DNA of 64,000 bases, taken from positions 62,001-126,000 of the forward strand of contig QAMH01000006.1 of NCBI GenBank assembly GCA_003149935.1. Reading direction: 5' to 3'. Both the position numbers and the translations under genes were made by a program. The stretch's first letter is position 1; each line of letters starts with the position of its first letter. Shown here in pieces: positions 25,274-32,407 of the stretch. Under the pieces are notes generated by a model. It did not search any database and was not told where the DNA came from. It saw nothing but the letters and a program-made list of their open reading frames with translations. This stretch comes from Coriobacteriia bacterium (lineage in GTDB: Bacteria > Actinomycetota > Coriobacteriia > Coriobacteriales > QAMH01).

Positions 25274-27637
25274 ATGATCAATGAGCTGAACAAAGACTTG
25301 TACAAGACAGATTGGCGTTGGTTCGAAGATGGATACGAGGTAACGCGTACTTCTGTTTGGACTGGTCCTGGCTGTCACAATGGCTGCGGCGTTCTCGCCT
25401 ACGCAAAGGATGGCAAGCTCGAGCGCGTTGAGGGCGATCCCAATTTCGCATACAACCAGGGTCGTCTCTGCCTACGCTGTCTCAACATGGTTGAGCAGAT
25501 CTACAACCATGATCGCATGAAATGGCCGCTGCTCCTGGACGGAGAAAAGGGTTCGAACAAGTGGAAGCGCGTAACCTGGGACGAGGCTCTCGATTTTATC
25601 GAAGAGGCCTTCCAGGATTGCTGCCGCATCATTCGTGATGAGTTCGGCGGAATCGGCCCCGAGGGCGTCGTCGCCCTTTCGGGTACTGGCCGTAACGCCA
25701 TGTGGCAGGGCGCCATGGTTCTGCGTACCGCCTTTGGTTCGCCGAACATGTCCTTCGGCTTCCTTTCGGCAGACTCCTGCTATCAGCCGCGCATGACCGC
25801 GAACCTGCTGCAGGAAGGTGACTGCTGGATTCTCGATAACGCCCAGCTGCACCCCGACCGTTATAACAATGCGGAGTGGGTCAAGCCCGAGGTCGTCATC
25901 GTATGGGCTAACCAGCCGCTCGCATCCAACCCGGACGGTTTCATGGGCCACTGGCTCATCGACCTCATGCGCATGGGCACGAAGTTCGTCGTCGTCGATC
26001 CCGCGCTGACCTGGCTTGCTTCCAAGGCTGACATCTGGCTGCAGATTCGTCCTGGTACTGACTGCGCGCTTGCCCTCGGCATGCTCAACGTCATTATCAA
26101 CGAGGATCTGTACGATCATGACTGGACCGAGAAGTGGACCTACGGTTTCGAGTCGCTCGTCGAGCGTGTCCAGGAGTATCCGACCGACAAGGTCGCCGAG
26201 ATCTGCTGGGTCGAGGAGCAGGACATCATCGATGCCGCTCGCATGTACGCCCAGGCCAAGCCCGCTGGCATTCAGTGGGGCCTTGCCATCGACATGCAGA
26301 TTTCCGCCATGGAGGCGTCCAACGCCATTGACGACATGGTCGCCATTTGCGGTAACCTCGACGTTCCTGGCGGCAACGTGCTGGTTCGCTACGCCTACAA
26401 CTCCTCCAAGAAGTATGGCGCCGGCCTCGAGTTTATCTCCCCCGAGATGCTCGACCGCCGCATTGGCACGACGCAGTCCCCGATCCACAAGGCGGGCTAC
26501 ACGCCGTTCATCCCGCCCGATCTGCTGCTCGAGGCCATGGAGACTGGCGTCCCCTATCGCCCGCAGCTCATCTGGGTCGAGCAGACCAACCCGATTGCCA
26601 ACATGGCCGGCGATGCTCCGCGCGTCTACAAGGCATGGAAGAACATCAAGTACACGATCGTTGCCGATTACTACTTGACCCCGACTGCCGTCGCATTTGC
26701 CGACTGCGTCCTTCCGATGGCAATGTCCATCGAGCGCGATTCCTATCGTTCTTGGTGGCAGCCGCTGCGTACCATCACCGCGTCCGCCGGTCGCTACTAC
26801 GAGTGCAAGTCTGACGAAGAGCTCGTTGTCACGATGGGCAAGCGCTTCAACCCCGAGTTCTACGGCCAGTTCGAGACGACCGAGGACTTCCTCACCTGGA
26901 TGATCCAGGACGAGGGCAACGGCGTCGACTACACCTTCCAGGACCTCAAGGAGAAGGTGTACGACTGGTGGGATTGGAACGAGACGTATCGCAAGTACGA
27001 GAAGGGCCTGCTCCGCGAGGATGGCAATCCCGGCTTCGTTACCGCGACCGGCCTCTTCGAGATCTACTCGCCGCTGTTCGACGTCTGGGGCTTCGATCCG
27101 CTGCCGCATCACATGGAGCCCTACGAGTCGCCGTATCGCACTCCGGAACTCTTCAAGGAGTATCCGCTCATCTACACGTCCGGACACCGCCACATCGGCC
27201 TGTTCCACTCCGAGCATCGTCAGTTGCCGCACATGCGTCAGATTCATCCGACGGCCATCTGCGACATCTCGCCCGAGCTCGCCGAGGAGCTTGGCGTCGT
27301 CGAGGGCGAGTGGGTCTGGTTCGAGAACCCCCGCGGTAGGTGCAAGCAGCAGGCTCACATCGCTCCTGGCCTGATGCCCAACCTGGTCCGTGCCCGTCAC
27401 GGCTGGTGGTTCCCCGAGGAGGAGGCGGCCGAGCCGCATCTGTATGGCGTGTTTGACTGCAACGCCAATAACCTCACCACCATGGGCGTCTATGGCCCGA
27501 CTCACTATGGTGCTCCCTACAAGTCGACCCTGTGCAAGTGCTACAAGGTGACGCCGGAGAACGACCATAGCGAGACCGAGGTCATCACGACCGAGCCCCT
27601 TACCGGCTTCCACTTCACGCGCTTTGAGGGGGTGTAA
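25274..27637 (+). CDS. Molybdopterin oxidoreductase, DMSO-reductase family (large subunit)
   Basis: 787 residues. The N-terminus has Fe-S ligands Cys34-x3-Cys38 and Cys66/Cys69, but the position expected for the first Cys of the CxxCxxxC motif is Gly31. The catalytic domain has conserved family blocks: WDEALDFIEEAF, ALSGTGRNAMWQGA, FLSADSCYQPRM (Cys169 is a candidate Mo ligand), IWVEQTNPIANMAGD, and a C-terminal molydopterin-dinucleotide domain from about 645 (YTSGHRHIGLFHSEHRQ onward). No Tat signal is present, so the enzyme should be cytoplasmic, as are acetylene-hydratase- and transhydroxylase-like members. A two-[4Fe-4S] partner follows after four nt and a LctP-type carrier further on; the substrate is probably an imported small acid or aromatic, which the sequence does not settle. 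GGGGGG-type SD precedes ATG 25274. Confidence 0.88.
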   Translation: MINELNKDLYKTDWRWFEDGYEVTRTSVWTGPGCHNGCGVLAYAKDGKLERVEGDPNFAYNQGRLCLRCLNMVEQIYNHDRMKWPLLLDGEKGSNKWKRVTWDEALDFIEEAFQDCCRIIRDEFGGIGPEGVVALSGTGRNAMWQGAMVLRTAFGSPNMSFGFLSADSCYQPRMTANLLQEGDCWILDNAQLHPDRYNNAEWVKPEVVIVWANQPLASNPDGFMGHWLIDLMRMGTKFVVVDPALTWLASKADIWLQIRPGTDCALALGMLNVIINEDLYDHDWTEKWTYGFESLVERVQEYPTDKVAEICWVEEQDIIDAARMYAQAKPAGIQWGLAIDMQISAMEASNAIDDMVAICGNLDVPGGNVLVRYAYNSSKKYGAGLEFISPEMLDRRIGTTQSPIHKAGYTPFIPPDLLLEAMETGVPYRPQLIWVEQTNPIANMAGDAPRVYKAWKNIKYTIVADYYLTPTAVAFADCVLPMAMSIERDSYRSWWQPLRTITASAGRYYECKSDEELVVTMGKRFNPEFYGQFETTEDFLTWMIQDEGNGVDYTFQDLKEKVYDWWDWNETYRKYEKGLLREDGNPGFVTATGLFEIYSPLFDVWGFDPLPHHMEPYESPYRTPELFKEYPLIYTSGHRHIGLFHSEHRQLPHMRQIHPTAICDISPELAEELGVVEGEWVWFENPRGRCKQQAHIAPGLMPNLVRARHGWWFPEEEAAEPHLYGVFDCNANNLTTMGVYGPTHYGAPYKSTLCKCYKVTPENDHSETEVITTEPLTGFHFTRFEGV

Positions 27638-27641
27638 GAGA

Positions 27642-28064
27642 ATGCCTACAGCAGAAGAGATGAACCGCGGTTTTGACGCATTCAAGTACTGGGCCGAGTT
27701 CAAGGATTACAACGCGAAGCCCGTCCAGAATGGTCTGCTCATTGACTACGAGTTCTGCACTGATTGCCACTCCTGCGAGATTGCGTGCCAGATGCACCTT
27801 AATCTGGAGCCTGAGCAGTGGGGTATCAAGACCCTCGAGTACGGTCCGACCAAGAACGTCAAGGGCGACTGGGAGTGGACGTATGTCCCGATGCCCACCG
27901 ACCTGTGCGATGGCTGCGCGGACCGCGTCGCCGAGGGACGACTTCCCATGTGCGTGCATCATTGCCAGTCCGGTGTCATGTTCTATGGCCCGATCGAAGA
28001 GCTGGCAAAGAAGGCCGCCGAGAAGCCGAAGATGGTCCTTTTCACGCTGGACCAGGACAAATAG
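27642..28064 (+). CDS. 4Fe-4S electron-transfer subunit of molybdoenzyme
   Basis: 140 residues. Eight Cys form two ferredoxin-like sets: Cys39-x2-Cys42-x2-Cys45-x3-Cys49 (CTDCHSCEIAC) and Cys89-x2-Cys92-x11-Cys104-x3-Cys108 (CDGCADR, then CVHHC), enough for two [4Fe-4S] clusters. It is shorter than typical four-cluster DmsB-like subunits (about 200 residues), lacking two motifs. ATG 27642 lies four nt after the large-subunit stop, behind GAGGGGGTGTAAGAG; an in-frame start at 27624 would overlap that gene. It should pass electrons to or from the molybdenum subunit in the cytoplasm. Confidence 0.88.
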   Translation: MPTAEEMNRGFDAFKYWAEFKDYNAKPVQNGLLIDYEFCTDCHSCEIACQMHLNLEPEQWGIKTLEYGPTKNVKGDWEWTYVPMPTDLCDGCADRVAEGRLPMCVHHCQSGVMFYGPIEELAKKAAEKPKMVLFTLDQDK

Positions 28065-28105
28065 TCGAAGGCAAGCATAAGTATTGACTAGCTTGGGAGG
28101 TTGTT

Positions 28106-28315
28106 ATGTCTCAACAGATGAAAGGCGGTTTTAGGCCGCCCCCAATCGGGAACATCCTTTGGAAGTGCCCTGAGTGCGGAACGTTCAACGCTGCGGAGGC
28201 GCCGACTTGCAAGAAGTGCGGTGCCGACAAGGTGATTACCGACGACATCGCTGGTGCTACCTATAAGCCCATTGACGAGTCGGAGCGTCGCAACCAGGAC
28301 AGGAAGTTCAAGTAA
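28106..28315 (+). CDS. Zinc-ribbon miniprotein
   Basis: 69 residues with one zinc ribbon, Cys21-x2-Cys24-x10-Cys35-x2-Cys38, and a charged C-tail (DESERRNQDRKFK). It is a paralogue of the miniprotein before the molybdoenzyme, sharing FRPP and the CxxCGxFNxxEAxxCKKCGA core, but without the Ala/Pro tail. GGGAGG six nt upstream marks ATG 28106. It sits 41 nt after the Fe-S subunit and before a hairpin, so is probably the last gene of that transcription unit. Confidence 0.72.
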   Translation: MSQQMKGGFRPPPIGNILWKCPECGTFNAAEAPTCKKCGADKVITDDIAGATYKPIDESERRNQDRKFK

Positions 28316-28332
28316 GCGGTCTTACGCTTGGC

Positions 28333-28375
28333 GAAGCTGGAGGTTTCGGTATGGAGGGAGCCTCCAGCTTCTTGC
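28333..28375 (+). terminator. Hairpin terminator/attenuator before the permease
   Basis: An 11-bp stem (GAAGCTGGAGG / CCTCCAGCTTC) follows the zinc-ribbon stop by 17 nt. A T-rich but interrupted tract comes next. It probably separates or attenuates transcription between the molybdoenzyme genes and the permease. Confidence 0.6.
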
Positions 28376-28504
28376 TATTGGTTTCGTTTTACGTTCTAGA
28401 AACTTGATGATTCGCGTGCTGCCTGGTCCGTGCATGGGGAAAGGCGGTCCTCAAATGGCAGCTCGACGAACGACCCGCTCATTCTGAATAGGAGGGAATG
28501 AGTA

Positions 28505-30133
28505 ATGAATCTTCTGATTTCTTTTATACCGATTATCGTCATGATCGTGATGATCGTCGGCTTCAAGGTGCGCGGTGACATCACCGGTACGGTGGGCTGG
28601 ATACTCACCATTGCCGTCGCGGTGTTCTTCTTCAATACCGATTTCGTCTTCAGCTTGCTTGCTTCGCTCAAGGGCCTGCTCGCATCGATGGCGATTACCG
28701 GTATGGGATTCTTCGCGCTCCTGCAGATCACCTTCATGCAGGAAACCGGCGCCTTGCAACGTGTCGTTGTCTGGATCAAGACGTTCTCGCATGGCGACAA
28801 GCCCTGCCAGATCATGGTCATTAACGTCATCCTCGGCTCGATGCTCGTCTGCGTGGGTGCGACCCCCGCAATCATCTTGCCGCCGATCATGTTCGCCTTG
28901 GGCTACACGACCGTCATCGCCGTTGCACTGCCTTGCATCGGTTACGATTCGCTTTGCACGTTCGCCATGTTGGGCGCGACCGTCGTCACGCTTACGGACA
29001 TCCTGACTGGCGCCGGCTTTACGATGATAGACGGTACGGCTCCGACGTTGCAAGTCGTCGCGCAGTACTTCACCAATTACCTGCCTGTCATCACGCCGTG
29101 CATCTGCCTTGCCATGCTCTTTATGGCAGGTGGTGCCAAGCTGCTCAAGCAAGGTTGGTTGCCTGCGCTGATCACTGGTCTGTGCATGGGTGGTTTCGCG
29201 TTCATGTTCAGCCATCTTGTTCCGCAGTCCATCGTTCTCATGGGCGTCCTCTGCGGCGCATGCTCGCTGGTCGTGATGCTGCTCTACATGAAGATACGTG
29301 GTATCCAGTTCTTCGACAGGTCGGGTTTGACCGAAGAGGACAAGGAACTCGAGAAGGAAATCCCGCTTTGGAAAGCTCTGCTTCCCTGGGGTCTTCTTAT
29401 CTTCTTCTGCGTGATTACCAACTTCGTTGGCCCGCTCAAGGACATCCTGTACTCCGGTCCGCTCGAGATGCGCGTCATCCTGTGGCCTGGCGATGCCGGC
29501 CAGCCGATGCGCGTGATCTGGAACGCCTACTTCTGGGTGCTCATCTCGACCATCATCTCCGCCATCTGGCTCAAGCCGCGTAATGGTTCGAGTTGGGGGA
29601 CCATCCTCAAGAAGTGGAACAAGCGCTGGGCTCCGCCCACCATTAGCTCCATCGTCTACTTCATGATTGCTTACGTCATGATGTACTCGGGCTACAAGTT
29701 TGGCGTCAATGCCGCTGGTGTCGAGACGTGGTTCCTCGATCCCGCGAACCAGGACACCAACATCATCGCGCTGTGGGCGCATTCCGCCGCTGCGGCATTT
29801 GGCTGGTGGTATCCGGTTGCCAACGGCTTCCTCGGCTTGCTCGCCGGCTTCGTAACTGGTTCGGAGACTTCGACGATCGCACTGTTCGCGAATTACAACC
29901 TGATTTCCGCACAGGATCTTGGTTTGAATCCGCTGGCGGTCATCGCGTCCGGTGGCATTGCCGCCGGCCTTGCATCCGTCATCACGCCGGTGAAGCTCCA
30001 GCAGTCTGCTGCTTCGCTTGACGAGGTCGGTGCCGAAAGTCAGGTTCTGCGCAAGGTGCTTCCCTATGCTCTTGTGTTGGTGACCATCTCGGTAATCATG
30101 TCCCAGATATTCGCCATTACGATTCCCGCCTAG
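28505..30133 (+). CDS. L-lactate permease (LctP) family transporter
   Basis: 542 residues with about 13 TM helices. The closing segment GLNPLAVIASGGIAAGLASV followed by ITPVKLQQSAASLDE, and the preceding GFVTGSETSTIALFANYN, match the LctP/GlcA signature region. These proton symporters import L-lactate, glycolate or related 2-hydroxy acids. SD GGAGG precedes ATG 28505. Position after the molybdoenzyme suggests that it brings in that enzyme's substrate or exports its product. Loop residues differ enough that lactate itself is not assured. Confidence 0.82.
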   Translation: MNLLISFIPIIVMIVMIVGFKVRGDITGTVGWILTIAVAVFFFNTDFVFSLLASLKGLLASMAITGMGFFALLQITFMQETGALQRVVVWIKTFSHGDKPCQIMVINVILGSMLVCVGATPAIILPPIMFALGYTTVIAVALPCIGYDSLCTFAMLGATVVTLTDILTGAGFTMIDGTAPTLQVVAQYFTNYLPVITPCICLAMLFMAGGAKLLKQGWLPALITGLCMGGFAFMFSHLVPQSIVLMGVLCGACSLVVMLLYMKIRGIQFFDRSGLTEEDKELEKEIPLWKALLPWGLLIFFCVITNFVGPLKDILYSGPLEMRVILWPGDAGQPMRVIWNAYFWVLISTIISAIWLKPRNGSSWGTILKKWNKRWAPPTISSIVYFMIAYVMMYSGYKFGVNAAGVETWFLDPANQDTNIIALWAHSAAAAFGWWYPVANGFLGLLAGFVTGSETSTIALFANYNLISAQDLGLNPLAVIASGGIAAGLASVITPVKLQQSAASLDEVGAESQVLRKVLPYALVLVTISVIMSQIFAITIPA

Positions 30134-30168
30134 GCTTTTTATCGGGAATCGCATCTGGAGGGATGCGT

Positions 30169-30206
30169 GGAGGGAGCGCGGCTTGCCCGCGTTCCCTCCT
30201 TTTCTT
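30169..30206 (+). terminator. Rho-independent terminator after the LctP permease
   Basis: GGAGGG-A-GCGCGG pairs with CCGCG-TT-CCCTCC around a short loop and is followed by TTTTCTTT, 35 nt after the permease stop. Confidence 0.75.
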
Positions 30207-30343
30207 TGAGACAGGGGGATGAGACAGACGACCAGGCCGAACTGTCTGTGGGTGGGACATCGGACCTGTTCACTTCTCCCACCCCCTGGCACTTGGCAGG
30301 CTGCCAAGAAATGCCGGCGCGTGACCGCGCGGGAAGTCATCGT

Positions 30344-30408
30344 GCCACGTTTTCCGGTCACTGACCGCTATGTTTGGCAGCTCGCCACGTTTTCCGGTCA
30401 CTGACCGC
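30344..30408. repeat. 25-nt direct repeat, period 40
   Basis: Two identical 25-nt copies beginning GCCACGTTTTCCGGTCACTG occur at 30344-30368 and 30384-30408. Directly after the second copy comes GAAACGTGGCAC, an inverted copy of the first bases. The arrangement may be an operator array or a remnant of a mobile element. Confidence 0.7.
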
Positions 30409-30512
30409 GAAACGTGGCACAAGGTGGGGTTGTCCGTATGACTGTCCGCCCATGGGGTGTAGAATCACAGAACGCATCGTTGCGTTCTCGTGCGCATGTG
30501 GGAGGTTCGGTC

Positions 30513-30968
30513 GTGTTTAAGGTTCGCTCGAAATACTTGCTGCTTATTGCTGCTGCCGTCTGGTTCATCGCTGGTGTGAACATCGCCCGTCTCGGTGTGC
30601 TTGCGATCGGGGAGGGAACGACGCCCCTTTGGATGCTCGTTGTCGGCATTCCGGTCATTTGGGTCCTCTTTCACATGATGTTTAGCAAACTCGTCGGCAA
30701 ACATGCCGATCGCATCAGGGGATACGGCGAAAACCGCATGCACGTGCTCCGCTTCTTCGACGTGAAGGGATATATCATCATGGCCGTCATGATGGGTGGC
30801 GGCATTTCGTTGAGGAGCTTCGGTATCGTTCCGACTTGGTTCGTTGCGTTCTTCTATACGGGTCTTGGCATCGCGCTGGCCCTCGCGGGTATCGGCTTCC
30901 TCATCCACTTTATCAGGCAGGGCAAGGATCTTGTCTGTCCCGTCACGAAGAAGCGTCGGCTCGCTTGA
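30513..30968 (+). CDS. Small four-TM membrane protein
   Basis: 151 residues from GTG 30513, which has GGGAGG seven nt upstream. Upstream in-frame codons to 30414 would add unconserved residues. Hydrophobic helices are at about 9-28, 40-58, 91-110 and 117-137; the loop between the second and third is basic (KLVGKHADRIRGYGENRMHVLRFF spans it in part). No known family recognised. The next gene, a TSUP permease, starts 26 nt on, so they are likely co-transcribed. Confidence 0.65.
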   Translation: MFKVRSKYLLLIAAAVWFIAGVNIARLGVLAIGEGTTPLWMLVVGIPVIWVLFHMMFSKLVGKHADRIRGYGENRMHVLRFFDVKGYIIMAVMMGGGISLRSFGIVPTWFVAFFYTGLGIALALAGIGFLIHFIRQGKDLVCPVTKKRRLA

Positions 30969-30994
30969 CGCGAGCCAGCTCCTTACGCAACGCA

Positions 30995-31753
30995 ATGGAG
31001 TTCCTGATCGTCTGTCCGCTCGTCTTTCTGGCGGGCCTTGTCGATGCCATAGCCGGTGGCGGGGGATTGATTTCCCTTCCCGCCTACTTCTTCGCGGGCC
31101 TTCCCGTCCACAACGCGATTGCCACCAACAAGCTCTCGAGCACGATGGGCACGACCGTTGCCACCATTCGGTACGTGATGTACGGCTACATGGTGAAGTG
31201 GCTCGTCGTTCTCGGCGTCGCTTGTGGGCTGCTCGGCTCGTTTCTAGGGTCAAACCTCGCCCTCGTGGCCGACAGTGTGGTGCTCATGGTCTTCATGCTC
31301 GTGTCGCTACCTTTGATTGCCTATATCGTGCTCCGAACGCGCGATCTGGATGGGTTTGCCGATAGGCCGCTTTCGCGGACGAGGACTTTCGCGCTTACGG
31401 GATTGATAGCATTCGCGATCGGCATATACGATGGCTTTTACGGACCCGGGACGGGCACCTTCCTCATCCTGCTACTCACCACGCTTGCGCATCTCCCGCT
31501 CGAACAGGCACAGGGAACAACCAAGGCGATTAACCTTTCCACCAACTTTGCCGCGCTCGTGGTCTTTCTGGCAAGCGGAAACGCCATCGTCGTTCTCGGA
31601 CTCGTGGCCGGTCTCTTCAACATCGCGGGCAATTGGATTGGCGCGACGCTCTTCCACAAGAAGGGCTCGTCAATCACGCGTCCCATCATGCTTGTGGTCA
31701 TCGTGCTCTTTGCCATCAAGCTCGTAAGTGATTTGTTTGGTGCGCTCTTGTAG
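30995..31753 (+). CDS. TSUP (TauE/SafE) family sulfite/anion permease
   Basis: 252 residues, about eight TM helices in two repeats. Family motifs are LAGLVDAIAGGGGLISLPAYFF near the N-terminus, its repeat GIYDGFYGPGTGTFLILLL, and NLSTNFAALVVFLASG. TSUP permeases export or import sulfite, sulfoacetate, or other small anions. ATG 30995 begins the conserved first helix; its SD is weak, so coupling to the preceding small membrane protein is plausible. Confidence 0.85.
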   Translation: MEFLIVCPLVFLAGLVDAIAGGGGLISLPAYFFAGLPVHNAIATNKLSSTMGTTVATIRYVMYGYMVKWLVVLGVACGLLGSFLGSNLALVADSVVLMVFMLVSLPLIAYIVLRTRDLDGFADRPLSRTRTFALTGLIAFAIGIYDGFYGPGTGTFLILLLTTLAHLPLEQAQGTTKAINLSTNFAALVVFLASGNAIVVLGLVAGLFNIAGNWIGATLFHKKGSSITRPIMLVVIVLFAIKLVSDLFGALL

Positions 31754-31834
31754 GGCGGATTGTCCTATACTGCATCTGCGCGCCGCCCTTTTGGCGGCAT
31801 GATTGCAGCGAGCAAACATGAGAGGGAGCATTCC

Positions 31835-32233
31835 ATGGACGAGGTCTACGAGTTTCTCAAGGAAAAGGCACCTACGTATTACCTGGCAACGGTCGAGAAC
31901 GGCGACCCGCGCGTGCGGCCTTTCGGCACCGTCGACCTCTTCGAGGGCAAGCTCTATATCCAGACGGGCAAGAACAAGAGGGTCTACCGGCAGATTATGG
32001 ATCATCCGCAGGTCGAGATATGCGCCTGTGTCGGCCCTGAGTGGCTGCGTCTTTCCGGCGAGCTCGTGCCCGATGACCGCGTGGAGGCCAAGAAGCACAT
32101 GCTCGACAACTATCCTGCGCTGCGTGGCATGTACGACGAGAACGACGACAACACCATCGTTCTGTACTTCAAGAACGCGACGGCGACCTTCGAATCCCTG
32201 GCGGATGGCTCCAAGCGCACAGTAGGTTGGTAA
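31835..32233 (+). CDS. Pyridoxamine 5'-phosphate oxidase-like flavin protein
   Basis: 132 residues, a single split-barrel FMN-binding domain of the PPOX-like superfamily: YLATVENGDPRVRPFGTVDLFEGKLYIQTGKNKRVYRQI matches the flavin-binding half. Short members reduce flavins, nitro-groups or cofactors rather than pyridoxamine phosphate. ATG 31835 has GGGAG seven nt upstream; an in-frame ATG at 31760 precedes a hairpin (31782-31798) and is unlikely. Monocistronic by appearance. Confidence 0.8.
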   Translation: MDEVYEFLKEKAPTYYLATVENGDPRVRPFGTVDLFEGKLYIQTGKNKRVYRQIMDHPQVEICACVGPEWLRLSGELVPDDRVEAKKHMLDNYPALRGMYDENDDNTIVLYFKNATATFESLADGSKRTVGW

Positions 32234-32407
32234 AAGTGGCCCAATGAGACAGATGTACCTGTCCAATGCGTCTCATCCACAAAGGAGGAGGCGAGTGAGG
32301 AGGAGGGACCCTCACCCGCCGGAGTGGCGTGCTGGCTACCAGACCAGCACCTGTGGCGCCTATGCTCTTGGGACGCTGCGCTCTTAAATGCCCCAGACTG
32401 AGCGCAC

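Larger units (their letters stand above)
30134..30512. other. Intergenic stretch with terminator and direct repeats
   Basis: This 379-nt gap has no credible gene. It contains an inverted repeat at 30121-30150 overlapping the permease stop (GATTCCCG / CGGGAATC), a T-tailed terminator at 30169-30206, and a 25-nt direct repeat at 30344 and 30384. Between them lies ATGAGACAG-containing sequence like that near 32245 and in the IS30 ends. Confidence 0.6.

Noticed and set aside
25472..27703. Minus-strand open frame of over 700 codons opposite the molybdoenzyme
   Set aside because: Composition follows the complement of the real gene; no SD, no domain, and the plus-strand gene has unmistakable family motifs.
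28451..30361. Minus-strand open frame opposite the LctP permease
   Set aside because: Highly charged, Asp/Arg/His-rich, low-complexity shadow of a TM protein; typical antisense artefact.
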